Assembly: GCF_920984665.1 (NCBI RefSeq)
Contig: NZ_CAKLBP010000001.1
Span: 276,858-340,857 of the forward strand
Source: Pedobacter sp. Leaf170
GTDB lineage: Bacteria; Bacteroidota; Bacteroidia; Sphingobacteriales; Sphingobacteriaceae
Length of the DNA stretch: 64,000 nt
Direction of reading: 5' to 3'
Positions 26,152-34,872 of this stretch are shown here, piece by piece (the first letter of the stretch is position 1; every line of letters begins with the position of its first letter). The notes under the pieces were generated by a model. It saw nothing but the letters and a program-made list of their open reading frames with translations. It searched no databases and had not been told where the DNA came from. Both the position numbers and the translations under genes were made by a program.

Positions 26152-26231
26152 CTTTTGAGTATTACGTGGTAAGTTTTAAGTTCTAAGTGCATTACGTAAA
26201 ACGTATCACTTATAACCTCCAAGCGCCTTAT

Positions 26232-26260
26232 CCGAATCTTCCCATCCGGGAAGATTTCGG
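26232..26260. repeat. Palindrome in the ATPase-permease gap
   Basis: CCGAATCTTCCC (26232-26243) and GGGAAGATTTCGG (26248-26260) pair with one bulged base around a four-base loop. It lies between the ATPase gene 26358-27056 and the first permease. No T-run follows in the direction of transcription, so partial attenuation or RNA processing is more likely than full termination. Confidence 0.55.
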
Positions 26261-26357
26261 TTGGCCTATCATTAACTAAAACTATTTTTTTAAGGTTAAG
26301 GGCTAATGTCACTCATGCATAACCATACGCCTTAAACCTTTCACCTTTAAATATTTT

Positions 26358-27056
26358 CTATATCAATTCCTCGTTTCTGCTTTTGTTTACTTTCTCAGAA
26401 ATCACATGGCCATCTTTAAGGTTTATGATTCTGTTAGAAAAACTGGCGTCGTGACTGGAGTGTGTAACCATTACAATTGTAGTCCCGGTTTCATTCAGTT
26501 CGCAAAGCAATTCCATTACCTCATTACCATGAGAACTATCTAGGTTTCCTGTTGGCTCATCTGCTAAAACTAACTTTGGCTTAGTAACCAAAGCCCTTGC
26601 TACAGCCACACGCTGCTGCTGTCCGCCAGAAAGTTGCTGAGGAAAATGGCCACTGCGATTAACAATGTTCATTCTTTCGATAATTTCGTTAACCAAAGCT
26701 TTGCGTTCGGCAGCAGGAACTTTATTGTAGATTAAAGGCAATTCAATGTTTTCGAAAACTGTTAATTCATCAATTAAATTAAAATTTTGGAATACGAAGC
26801 CCATATTCCGCTTGCGGAAATTTGAGCGTTCTCTATCATTTAAAGTTAAAAGCTCGGTATCAATAAATTTGTAACTTCCACTTTCGGGTTTATCTAACAA
26901 ACCCATAACATTTAATAAGGTAGATTTTCCACAACCAGATGGCCCCATTATCGAAACAAATTCACCTTCCTTAACATGAAGGTTGATTCCATTTAGTGCA
27001 GTTGTTTCAACTTCTTCGGTTTTATAAACTTTTTCAAGATTTTCTATTCTTATCAT
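26358..27056 (-). CDS. ABC ATP-binding protein, LolD/MacB type
   Basis: A 232-residue ATPase with all canonical elements: Walker [11 protein letters not shown]-loop [10 protein letters not shown], signature [15 protein letters not shown], Walker [12 protein letters not shown]-loop NLDSS and switch His VTHSSHD. It belongs to the LolD/MacB/FtsE group that drives mechanotransmission-type transporters. Its ATG overlaps the stop of the small secreted protein gene by four bases (ATGA), so they are coupled. The next gene downstream is the first of the four permeases. Likely the main motor of the system. Confidence 0.94.
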   Translation of the reverse strand: MIRIENLEKVYKTEEVETTALNGINLHVKEGEFVSIMGPSGCGKSTLLNVMGLLDKPESGSYKFIDTELLTLNDRERSNFRKRNMGFVFQNFNLIDELTVFENIELPLIYNKVPAAERKALVNEIIERMNIVNRSGHFPQQLSGGQQQRVAVARALVTKPKLVLADEPTGNLDSSHGNEVMELLCELNETGTTIVMVTHSSHDASFSNRIINLKDGHVISEKVNKSRNEELI

Positions 27057-27460
27057 GAGGCAATTTTTTTGATGGTTAGTTTAATATTATTTTGTTGAGC
27101 ATGTTTCAACTCAACTTCAAAATCCTTTTCACCTAATACTTTATGGTAAATTTTAATTGTGTAAGTTCCGGGCTTTAATTCTATTTCAGTAGTTTCTGCT
27201 CTTAACGGAACATCCATTTTCAGTTTCCCATCCTGAATAAAATTAACTTTATCGAGTAAAGCTAAATCTCCGGCTAAAGTTAAATTTGCCTTCGAAAGAT
27301 TGGTAGTTGTTTTTCCGCCTGATTTACTGAATATATTCATTTCATAGCTCGCACCATTTTTATTATCGATCCAATTAGATTCTTTTTTAAAAACACTTTG
27401 GGCATTTGCCATGTACGATAAGCAGGTAATGGCAATTGTGATTAAAATTTTAGTCATCAT
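27053..27460 (-). CDS. Small secreted protein with PEGA-like C-terminus
   Basis: A 135-residue protein with a cleavable signal peptide (MMTKILITIAITCLSYMANAQ) and a beta-rich mature part. The end, ELKPGTYTIKIYHKVLGEKDFEVELK, looks like a PEGA or similar surface beta-sandwich strand pattern. I do not recognise a named family. It sits between the adaptor gene (one base gap) and the ATPase gene (four-base overlap), so it is an integral member of the operon. A periplasmic accessory role for the exporter is a reasonable inference, nothing more. Confidence 0.7.
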   Translation of the reverse strand: MMTKILITIAITCLSYMANAQSVFKKESNWIDNKNGASYEMNIFSKSGGKTTTNLSKANLTLAGDLALLDKVNFIQDGKLKMDVPLRAETTEIELKPGTYTIKIYHKVLGEKDFEVELKHAQQNNIKLTIKKIAS

Positions 27461-27461
27461 T

Positions 27462-28706
27462 TTATTTATTAATTTCTACCTGGTCATATTGATTAAATTG
27501 GTCGTAAGATGACGTGATAACCTCATCGCCTTTTTGCAAGCCTTGTAATATTTCGTAATAAAGGTAATTTTTCCTTCCGATTTTAACATTTTTCTTAGTC
27601 GCTTTACCATTGTTTACCACAAACACCCACGAGCCGCCTGTACTTTGAAAAAACTGACCTTGAGCCAGAAGTAATGATTTGCTATTATCAGATAATGTAA
27701 GTTTGGTTTGTAAAGACAAGCCTCTACGCAAATCGATTGGAGCACTACCTTTAAACACCATCTCAACCTGAAACTGACCGGCAGTTACCTCTGGTATAAC
27801 TTTGCTAACTGTTAAACTGTAAGTTTTACCATTAAATTCGCATGTAGCAGTTTGTCCCTCCTTAACGCGGTTGATGTAATATTCATCAACACCAGCTTGC
27901 AATTTATAGCCTTGCATTACATCAATCTTTCCAATCATTTCGTTAGAATTGTAAGATTTACCGATAACCGGGTCATAAGAAGATAGCTTACCCGAAACCG
28001 GTGCTTTAATTGTCATGTTTTCGATATTTGTTTTTATCATTTCTAAACTTTCGTTCATTTGGCTCATAGATTGGTCAATTTGTGAAAGTTGCATTTTACG
28101 GCTTTGATTCTCTTGCTTTATCGCTTGCCTAACAATTTTCAGTTTACCTTGATAATATTCATAATCCTGAATCGATTTATTGAATTCTTGCTGAGTAATT
28201 ACCTTTTTAGAAAACAAAGCGCTATCTAACCTATATTGGCGGGTTGCAGTGCGGAGGTTGTTCTCGACGTCTAAAACATCCTGATTTAAAATCCTTTGAT
28301 TTTGCTCTAAATCTAACCTCGATTTTCTCAATTGATTAATTTGTTCGGTGGCTGCAGTTTGCTGAGATGTGTAACCCATCATTGCATTAGAATTTTCGAT
28401 TCTTAAAAGGGGTGTACCTTTAACTACAGTAGCGCCATTCTCAGTAAAAATCTGGGCAACTGTTCCACCTTCTGAAGAGCTTACAATTACCGATGTTAAA
28501 GGAACAACACTTGCATTTAATAAAACTACATCTTCAAAGTCTCCATATTCAACTTTGCTAATGGTTAATTTATCTGCATCGGCACTGTAAGTTTTCTTTA
28601 ATGACAAGGTGTAGCCGTATATAACTACTGCTATAAAAGCAATTGCCCCGCCTATTACGATTAAGTTTTTGGTGGTGAATTTTTTCTTCTCTATTTTCTT
28701 ATCCAT
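27462..28706 (-). CDS. HlyD/RND-type periplasmic adaptor (membrane fusion protein)
   Basis: A 414-residue adaptor, counted from the ATG at 28706; a TTG twelve codons upstream is possible but less likely. One N-terminal transmembrane helix (residues ~13-34, LIVIGGAIAFIAVVIYGYTLS), a barrel-sandwich/lipoyl half near 60-110 (GTPLLRIEN), a long coiled-coil hairpin near 115-225 rich in Gln, Leu and Arg, the second lipoyl half (IKAPVSGKLSSYDPVIG) and beta-barrel and membrane-proximal domains. It is the first gene of the efflux operon. Adaptors of this type link MacB-like permeases to outer-membrane channels; no TolC-type gene is present in the window. Confidence 0.9.
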   Translation of the reverse strand: MDKKIEKKKFTTKNLIVIGGAIAFIAVVIYGYTLSLKKTYSADADKLTISKVEYGDFEDVVLLNASVVPLTSVIVSSSEGGTVAQIFTENGATVVKGTPLLRIENSNAMMGYTSQQTAATEQINQLRKSRLDLEQNQRILNQDVLDVENNLRTATRQYRLDSALFSKKVITQQEFNKSIQDYEYYQGKLKIVRQAIKQENQSRKMQLSQIDQSMSQMNESLEMIKTNIENMTIKAPVSGKLSSYDPVIGKSYNSNEMIGKIDVMQGYKLQAGVDEYYINRVKEGQTATCEFNGKTYSLTVSKVIPEVTAGQFQVEMVFKGSAPIDLRRGLSLQTKLTLSDNSKSLLLAQGQFFQSTGGSWVFVVNNGKATKKNVKIGRKNYLYYEILQGLQKGDEVITSSYDQFNQYDQVEINK

Positions 28707-28737
28707 TGTTTGGTAATGCTGTTCGGTTTCTCTAATA

Positions 28738-28752
28738 ACCAAGCTTGTGCCA
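28738..28752 (-). promoter_or_regulatory. Candidate sigma-54 (-24/-12) promoter of the efflux operon
   Basis: On the minus strand TGGCAC (28752-28747) fits the -24 element, followed by AAGC and TTGG (28742-28739). The consensus -12 element is TTGC, one base further away, so the match there is imperfect. The position, about 20-30 bases before the adaptor ATG at 28706, and the divergent sigma-54 activator gene both support the call. Confidence 0.45.
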
Positions 28753-28908
28753 AAAGACTATAGCATAATTAAATACCTGACATACAACGTTTTAAATCAA
28801 ATTAAAAAAAATTAATGTTCATTTTCGAACAGTTCATGTACGGGAGCGGACAGTTTAATTAAATTTGCTTAAAGGAGGTGGTTTAGACGGTTTAGGTTTA
28901 AGAATTTA

Positions 28909-29094
28909 TACCTCACCCCTTCATCCCCTCTCCTTGAAGAGAGGGGGGCGTGGAGCAGAAATTTAAAGTTAAACATAAATACAAATAAAATTATTAAGAT
29001 AGCTTTGAATCAATCACAATCCGAAATTTCCCTCTCTTTAAGGAGAGGGACAACACAACAGAACAAATACTACTAACTTTAATAGGGTGAGGTA
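28909..29094. mobile_element. MITE-like element, unit 1
   Basis: A 186-base unit with perfect 10-base terminal inverted repeats, TACCTCACCC and GGGTGAGGTA. Inside are two subterminal hairpin arms, CCCCTCTCCTTGAAGAGAGGGG near the left and CCCTCTCTTTAAGGAGAGGG near the right, which can also pair with each other. There is no reading frame. It is nearly the same as the unit at 29130-29314. Confidence 0.7.
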
Positions 29095-29129
29095 AATAGT
29101 ATAAGCCAAATGAGGAAGGTTAAATAAAA

Positions 29130-29314
29130 TACCTTACCCCTTCATCCCCTCTCCTTAAAGAGAGGGGGAGGGGAGCAGAAATCAAAAGTTAAACATAAAT
29201 ACAAGTAAAATTATTAAGATAGCTTTGAATCAATCACAATCCGAAATTTCCCTCTCTTTAAGGAGAGTGACAGCATAACAGAACAAATACTACTAACTTT
29301 AATAGGGTGAGGTA
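29130..29314. mobile_element. MITE-like element, unit 2
   Basis: A 185-base direct repeat of unit 1, with TACCTTACCC on the left (one change) and GGGTGAGGTA on the right. The two units are 35 bases apart. This copy ends 43 bases before the ATG of the NtrC-type gene, so it probably forms part of the activator's leader or promoter. Confidence 0.7.
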
Positions 29315-29357
29315 AAAAACAAATACGCAATACCCAAGAGCAATAAAAAAATATAAT

Positions 29358-30728
29358 ATGCTAGATGCCACAGTATTAATAATTGATGACGACGACGACA
29401 TTCTTCTGAGTGCCCGTTTATTTTTGAAGCAGCAGGTTAAACAGGTAATTACCTGCAAATCGCCGAAAGAAATTAATGTTTTACTTAGTAAAAATGAAGT
29501 AGACATTATCCTGTTGGATATGAACTATCAAAAAGGCGCAAGCGATGGCAGAGAAGGTTTATATTGGCTGGAACATATATTATCAATTGATAAAGATTAT
29601 GTTGTTATATTAATGACTGCCTTTGGAAACGTGGAGCTTGCTGTTAAAGCCATTAAAAATGGAGCAACCGATTTTATCCTTAAACCCTGGGAAAATGAAA
29701 AGCTTTTCGCCACAATTTCTGCAGCATCAAAACTTCGTGCTTCAACAAGAAAGGTTAAAAAGCTCGAAAAAATTCATACCTCGCTACAAAAAGATATGGC
29801 CAGAGGTTTTGAACACATTGTTGGCAAAGCTGATGTAATAACCAACCTTCAAAATACGCTTTTAAAAGTTGCACCAACAGACGCAAATGTTTTAATATTA
29901 GGCGAAAATGGAACGGGAAAACAGGTATTTGCCTACGAAATACATGGAAATTCGCAGCGTAAAAATCAGGTTTTTATGCATGTAGATTTAGGCTCATTAA
30001 ACGAAAACCTTTTTGAAAGCGAACTTTTCGGTTATGCTAAAGGCGCTTTTACTGATGCAAAAGAAGATAAACCCGGGAGATTTGAACTTGCAGATGGCGG
30101 AACAATATTTTTAGATGAGATTGGAAACTTAACTTTGCCCTTACAGGCTAAATTATTAAGCGTGCTACAAAATAGAACGGTTATCCGATTAGGAGAAAGC
30201 AAAGAGCGTAAAGTGAATGTTCGTTTAATTACAGCTACAAATATGCCTTTGAATGAAATGGTTGCTAAAAATACCTTCCGCCAGGATTTACTTTTTAGAA
30301 TCAATACCGTTGAATTATTATTACCGCCGCTAAGAAAACGCGGTAACGATATTTTATTGCTTTCTGAGCACTTTATGCAGGTATTTAGCACTAAGTATCA
30401 TAAAGAATCACGAAGTTTAAGCCCCAGAGCAAAAGAAGTATTACTAAATTACAATTGGCCAGGCAATGTTAGAGAACTGCAACATGTTTTGGAACGTGCT
30501 GTAATTATGAGCGATGGGAACGAAATAACCGACCAGGATTTACAGCTTAGCCCGCAGCGGTTTGCACAAAACAATAACCTGCCCGATGAAATGGCACTTG
30601 AAGATATGGAGAAGATGATGGTACAAAAAGCCATTGATAAACACAAAGGAAATATTTCTAAAGCCGCAGCAGAGCTAGGTTTAACCCGGGCAGCTTTATA
30701 CAGAAGAATAGAAAAATTTGGAATATAA
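29358..30728 (+). CDS. NtrC-family sigma-54-dependent response regulator
   Basis: A 456-residue activator. Receiver domain residues 1-120 with acidic pocket DDDD and phospho-acceptor Asp54; AAA+ domain from about 150 with Walker A GENGTGKQ (182-189), the sigma-54 contact loop as GAFTDA (229-234) where the consensus is GAFTGA, and Walker B TIFLDEIG; and a Fis-type HTH at the C-terminus (ISKAAAELGLTRAALYRRIEK). It is divergent from the efflux operon and is followed by a histidine kinase, so it very likely activates the operon through the candidate -24/-12 site. Aspartate in the GAFTGA loop is seen in other Bacteroidota members from memory. Confidence 0.93.
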   Translation: MLDATVLIIDDDDDILLSARLFLKQQVKQVITCKSPKEINVLLSKNEVDIILLDMNYQKGASDGREGLYWLEHILSIDKDYVVILMTAFGNVELAVKAIKNGATDFILKPWENEKLFATISAASKLRASTRKVKKLEKIHTSLQKDMARGFEHIVGKADVITNLQNTLLKVAPTDANVLILGENGTGKQVFAYEIHGNSQRKNQVFMHVDLGSLNENLFESELFGYAKGAFTDAKEDKPGRFELADGGTIFLDEIGNLTLPLQAKLLSVLQNRTVIRLGESKERKVNVRLITATNMPLNEMVAKNTFRQDLLFRINTVELLLPPLRKRGNDILLLSEHFMQVFSTKYHKESRSLSPRAKEVLLNYNWPGNVRELQHVLERAVIMSDGNEITDQDLQLSPQRFAQNNNLPDEMALEDMEKMMVQKAIDKHKGNISKAAAELGLTRAALYRRIEKFGI

Positions 30729-30828
30729 ATAGGGCAACAGTATAGGTTTTAAGCACAAACCGCACAAACCTTACAAATTTAAAATTTGGCCATGTACCTT
30801 AAAACTTTAGCCTAACAACGCTTAAGAA

Positions 30829-32187
30829 ATGTTTTACAAACGCTTTACCTTTCGTTTAATATCACGCTTGCTCATCATTAATTTGCTGGGCTATTTACTG
30901 TTTTATTTAATTACGACAACCGAATTATGGTTTACAATTATTGGTGTAAGCTTAATTTTATTAGGTTCGGTAATTTCGCTTTATTACTATATAAATGAAA
31001 TCCGATCGGATATTAAACGCTTTATTTTAGCCGTTAAAACCCGCGACCATACCTTAAATTTTAAGAATAAAGCCACAAAAGGTAGTTTCCCAGAATTATA
31101 TGAATCTTTTGGGGAGATACTTCAAGTGCATAAACAGATTCGTTTAGAGCAAGAGGCAATGTTTCAGCTTATTAAAACTATTTTGGAGCAGGTTCCAGTT
31201 GGTGTAATTGTGATAAATAAAACTCCGACAGCGCAAAATAACGAAGAAATCGCTTTTTTTAATCAGGCAGCCTCTAACCTATTAGGCGTACCGGCATATA
31301 AGTATTGGCATCGTTTAAAACAGCATTTACCAAACTTTACAAACGAGGTTGAACAAATATCAAGTGGTGGAAAAAGATTTCTGGAGCTTAAGATTCAAGA
31401 TAAATTGATTCAATTATCCACCGAAGTTATTCCGCTAAATCTGTATGCAAAGGATTATACCATCATAAGTTTTCAAAACATTAAGGATGAAATTGAACAG
31501 AAGGAAACTGAAGCATGGAACAGATTGATAGGTGTAATATCTCACGAAATATTAAATTCCATCACCCCTATTAGTTCATTATCTGATACCATAAACAGCA
31601 TGGTAACGGATAAAGAAAACCTCGATTTGGATGAAATGGAAGATCTGAAAACGGCACTGCAAACCATTAAACGTCGCTCTGCCGGATTACTTGATTTTGT
31701 TAAAGATTACCGCCTTATAGCTGAATTACCAACACCAAATCTCGAATCGCATACCATAGGCGAAATATTGAAACACATAAAAGTGTTGATGCAGCCTTTT
31801 GCAAAAGTTAAAAATGTTAGGTTAGATGTAGAACAAACAAGCTCTAAAATTACGATTCAGCTCGATTTAAAACTGATTGAGCAAGTTTTGATAAACCTGA
31901 TTACGAACAGTATTTACGCTGTAGAAGAACTTGAAAACCCACACATTTCGGTTAATTATAGGTTAGAACATACTAAATTATACATAGATGTTACCGATAA
32001 CGGAAAAGGCATTGAGCCCGATGATTTAGAGAAAATTTTTGTGCCTTTTTACACTACCCGAAAAAATGGTTCGGGCATTGGTTTAACCATAAGTAGAAAC
32101 ATTATGAAAATGCATCGCGGTAGTATAGAAGTTGCTTCTACACCAAATGAACAAACTACGTTTTCGATACTATTTAATTACGTTTAA
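30829..32187 (+). CDS. Sensor histidine kinase, NtrB/NtrY-like
   Basis: A 452-residue membrane kinase. Two close N-terminal helices (about residues 12-30 and 33-55) with hardly any periplasmic loop between them, a cytoplasmic linker, a PAS-like domain near 110-220, the phospho-acceptor His239 in the box SHEILNSITPISS, and a catalytic domain with N box NLITNSIYAVEE, G1 DNGKGIE, F box FVPFYTT and G2 GSGIGLTIS. Lack of an external sensor domain implies a membrane or cytoplasmic cue, perhaps envelope stress. It lies 100 bases after the response regulator and should be its cognate partner. Confidence 0.92.
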   Translation: MFYKRFTFRLISRLLIINLLGYLLFYLITTTELWFTIIGVSLILLGSVISLYYYINEIRSDIKRFILAVKTRDHTLNFKNKATKGSFPELYESFGEILQVHKQIRLEQEAMFQLIKTILEQVPVGVIVINKTPTAQNNEEIAFFNQAASNLLGVPAYKYWHRLKQHLPNFTNEVEQISSGGKRFLELKIQDKLIQLSTEVIPLNLYAKDYTIISFQNIKDEIEQKETEAWNRLIGVISHEILNSITPISSLSDTINSMVTDKENLDLDEMEDLKTALQTIKRRSAGLLDFVKDYRLIAELPTPNLESHTIGEILKHIKVLMQPFAKVKNVRLDVEQTSSKITIQLDLKLIEQVLINLITNSIYAVEELENPHISVNYRLEHTKLYIDVTDNGKGIEPDDLEKIFVPFYTTRKNGSGIGLTISRNIMKMHRGSIEVASTPNEQTTFSILFNYV

Positions 32188-32520
32188 GCTTCTGCTCTTT
32201 AAATATCCTCCTATTGATGATGCAGAAAATTTAGTTTTTAATGGCGAAACGATTATGTTAAAAAGAACCACAAAATGCCGTAAAACAAACCTGATTGAAG
32301 TGAGCATGCAGCGAAGCGAAATAAAACGTAAAGCAGGACTGCTGCAACCGAATATAACAGAAACTTGCTTTACAAAAGCTTAATAAAAATGAATAATTAC
32401 CACAAAAATATTCGTTAAAATACAATTTTAGCCAAATCATTTGAATGTTTGTTTTACAAGAAAATTGAAACAAAAACGGAATTAAGCGCTTTTATTTATG
32501 TGGATACAACAAATACAAGC
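32188..32520. other. Intergenic region before otsAB
   Basis: No gene is supported in these 333 bases. The middle (about 32292-32345) holds GATTGAAGTGAGCATGCAGC and AAAGCAGGACT, which resemble the dispersed segment near 5550-5568. The right end is the A+T-rich leader of the trehalose gene. No promoter matching the consensus was found. Confidence 0.5.
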
Positions 32521-34710
32521 ATGAAGACAGTTATAATTTCGAACAGACTACCCGTTAAAATCATAGAAGAAAACAACGAGTACACGTTTATTCCGAGTGA
32601 GGGCGGCCTTGCTACCGGACTTGGCGATGTGTACAAAAATGGCAACTCTATCTGGATTGGTTGGCCCGGAATTGAAGTGCCTGAGGAACGACAAGAGGAA
32701 GTTATCCAGAAATTGGCCGAGCTAAATCTCTACCCTGTTTTCCTTACTCAAGAAGAAATTAATTTATACTACGAAGGCTTTTCTAACGAAGTGTTATGGC
32801 CGGTGTTTCATTACCTGGTTACCTACGCACATTACGAACAAAGTTATTGGGATTGCTATAAATCGGTTAACGAAAAATTTGCAAAAAGTGCCATGCAGGT
32901 ACTTGGCATAAAAGATAAAATCTGGATTCAGGATTATCAATTACTTCTACTACCAGGAATTTTAAGAGCTAAATTTCCAAATTCAACCATCGGTTTCTTC
33001 CAGCACATTCCCTTTCCATCTTATGAGATATTCAGGCTTATTCCCTGGCGGGAAGAAATACTAAATGGATTAATTGGGGCAGATTTGATTGGTTTTCATA
33101 CCTACGATGATGTTCGCCATTTTATAAGCACGGCCACTCGCTTGCTGCCGGTAAATTCCTCATCGAACGTGTTGCATAGTAGCGAAAGGCAAATTGTTAT
33201 AGAGGCTTTCCCAATGGGGATAGATTACGAAAAATTTGCTTCGCTAACCATTTCTGAAGCCGTTAGAATGGAAATCGACTATTTTAGAAGTGGCAAAGAA
33301 AACATGAAAATTATTCTTTCTATTGATAGGTTGGATTATAGCAAAGGAATTCTGGAGCGTTTAAAAGCTATGGAATTGCTATTGCAAATGCATCCTGAGT
33401 TTATCGGTAAAATTGAACTATTTATGATTGTAGTGCCATCCAGGGATTCGGTACCGCAATATAGTGAATTAAGAGAACAAATTGACCAGTTTGTAGGAAA
33501 TTTAAACGCCAGATACCGGTCTATGGATTGGATTCCTGTAAATTACTTTTATCGCTCCTTCCCAATCGAAGTGCTCTCGGCGCTTTATTCATCGGCCGAT
33601 GTTTGCCTGGTTACGCCAATGCGTGATGGTATGAATTTAGTAAGTAAAGAATATGTTGCCAGCAGGAACAATGAAGACGGCGTACTGATTTTAAGCGAAA
33701 TGGCAGGTGCTTCAAAAGAACTTACTGATGCCATATTGGTTAACCCAAATAACCTTGGCGATATAACCGAAGCCATTTTAGTAGCGCTGAAAATGCCCCT
33801 TGAAGAGCAACAACAACGTATGAAAGCCATGCGTGCCGTTGTAGAAAAATTCAATGTTAAACATTGGGTAAATAATTTTATTTTAAGACTTAACGAAGTG
33901 AAAGACTCACAAAAATCATTACAAACAAAACATGCGGTAAATTCTGTAAATGAAATCATCGCCAAACAATACGCAAAAGCGAGCAACAGAGCTTTATTTC
34001 TGGATTACGATGGAACGCTGGTAGATTTTACCGGAAATATAGAAGATGCATCGCCAGATGATGAACTTTATGATTTAATAGAAAACCTTACATTGGATAA
34101 TGCCAATACCGTTATAATTATTAGCGGACGTAGACATGAAACATTAGAAAGCTGGTTTGGACACATGAAAGTGGATTTAATTGCAGAACATGGTGCGTGG
34201 CAAAAAACACATGGAGATAAATGGAACTGTTTACCTTTATTAACCGACCAATGGAAAGCTGAAATAAAAGCCTTGCTTGAAACCTACACAGATAGAACAC
34301 CGGGTTCATTTATAGAAGAAAAAAGCTACTCCTTAGTGTGGCATTACCGCAAAGCGGATGAAGGATTAGGCGATTTACGAGCGAATGAGATTGTTAGTCA
34401 CATGAAAATTTTAGCTGCAGATAAGGGCTTGCAGCTTATGCCCGGAAATAAGGTTATTGAATTTAAAAATATAGAAGTAAACAAAGGCAAAGCTGCACTG
34501 AATTGGTTGTATAATAAAAATCCTGATTTTGTTATGGCACTGGGCGACGACCATACAGACGAAGATATTTTTAGAGCCTTGCCCGAAGAGGCCATTACAG
34601 TTAAAGTAGGCAACAACCTATCTGAAGCGAAATACTACCTAAACGATTTTAAAGAAGTAAGAAAGATGCTTTGGAGTTTAGTTAAGGAAGAATTTGTAGA
34701 GAGAATTTAA
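32521..34710 (+). CDS. otsAB: Bifunctional trehalose-6-phosphate synthase / trehalose-phosphatase
   Basis: Makes trehalose 6-phosphate from UDP-glucose and glucose 6-phosphate and then removes the phosphate, yielding trehalose as an osmo- and stress-protectant. The ATG at 32521 gives 729 residues starting MKTVIISNRLPVKI; the upstream open frame is not needed. Residues 1-460 are a GT20 domain (SEGGLATGLG, WIGWPG, IWIQDYQLLLLPGILR, FFQHIPFPSYEIFR, SIDRLDYSKGI, RDGMNLVSKEY). From about 490 follows a HAD-type phosphatase (FLDYDGTLVDF, IISGRRHETL, ALGDDHTDEDIF). The fusion of both activities is common in Bacteroidota. Confidence 0.95.
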   Translation: MKTVIISNRLPVKIIEENNEYTFIPSEGGLATGLGDVYKNGNSIWIGWPGIEVPEERQEEVIQKLAELNLYPVFLTQEEINLYYEGFSNEVLWPVFHYLVTYAHYEQSYWDCYKSVNEKFAKSAMQVLGIKDKIWIQDYQLLLLPGILRAKFPNSTIGFFQHIPFPSYEIFRLIPWREEILNGLIGADLIGFHTYDDVRHFISTATRLLPVNSSSNVLHSSERQIVIEAFPMGIDYEKFASLTISEAVRMEIDYFRSGKENMKIILSIDRLDYSKGILERLKAMELLLQMHPEFIGKIELFMIVVPSRDSVPQYSELREQIDQFVGNLNARYRSMDWIPVNYFYRSFPIEVLSALYSSADVCLVTPMRDGMNLVSKEYVASRNNEDGVLILSEMAGASKELTDAILVNPNNLGDITEAILVALKMPLEEQQQRMKAMRAVVEKFNVKHWVNNFILRLNEVKDSQKSLQTKHAVNSVNEIIAKQYAKASNRALFLDYDGTLVDFTGNIEDASPDDELYDLIENLTLDNANTVIIISGRRHETLESWFGHMKVDLIAEHGAWQKTHGDKWNCLPLLTDQWKAEIKALLETYTDRTPGSFIEEKSYSLVWHYRKADEGLGDLRANEIVSHMKILAADKGLQLMPGNKVIEFKNIEVNKGKAALNWLYNKNPDFVMALGDDHTDEDIFRALPEEAITVKVGNNLSEAKYYLNDFKEVRKMLWSLVKEEFVERI

Positions 34711-34742
34711 CAAAATTAGAAGTCGAAACAGAAAACAAAAAT

Positions 34743-34803
34743 CCCGCAGATTAAAATGATTTACGCAAAAATTTAATTTGCGTAAATCTCTTAAATCTGC
34801 GGG
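34743..34803. repeat. Long inverted repeat after otsAB
   Basis: CCCGCAGATT at 34743 and its complement ending at 34803, plus inner arms ATTTACGCAAA and TTTGCGTAAAT, form an extended imperfect hairpin of about 27 pairs. It may terminate otsAB, since AAAATATT follows on the plus strand, and on the minus strand ATTTTTG follows. This sequence type is dispersed in Bacteroidota genomes. Confidence 0.7.
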
Positions 34804-34872
34804 AAAATATTATTTAGGTTAGAAACTTCCGCTGTTTATTGGTATTTACAGGAAAGCAATCCAACAATAAGC

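Larger units (their letters stand above)
28707..29357. other. Divergent control region between adaptor and NtrC-type gene
   Basis: These 651 bases have no gene. They contain a candidate sigma-54 promoter for the adaptor operon (28738-28752), an A+T-rich stretch to about 28900, two tandem MITE-like units (28909-29094 and 29130-29314), and a short leader before the activator gene. No clear housekeeping promoter was found in front of the activator. Confidence 0.7.

Noticed and set aside
28909-29314. CRISPR array
   Set aside because: Only two units of about 185 bases with terminal inverted repeats; no short regular repeats or unique spacers.
32132-32383. Open frame of 83 codons at the end of the histidine kinase gene
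   Set aside because: It overlaps the kinase by 56 bases, has no family resemblance, and its second half is encoded by the dispersed GATTGAAGTGA-type segment.
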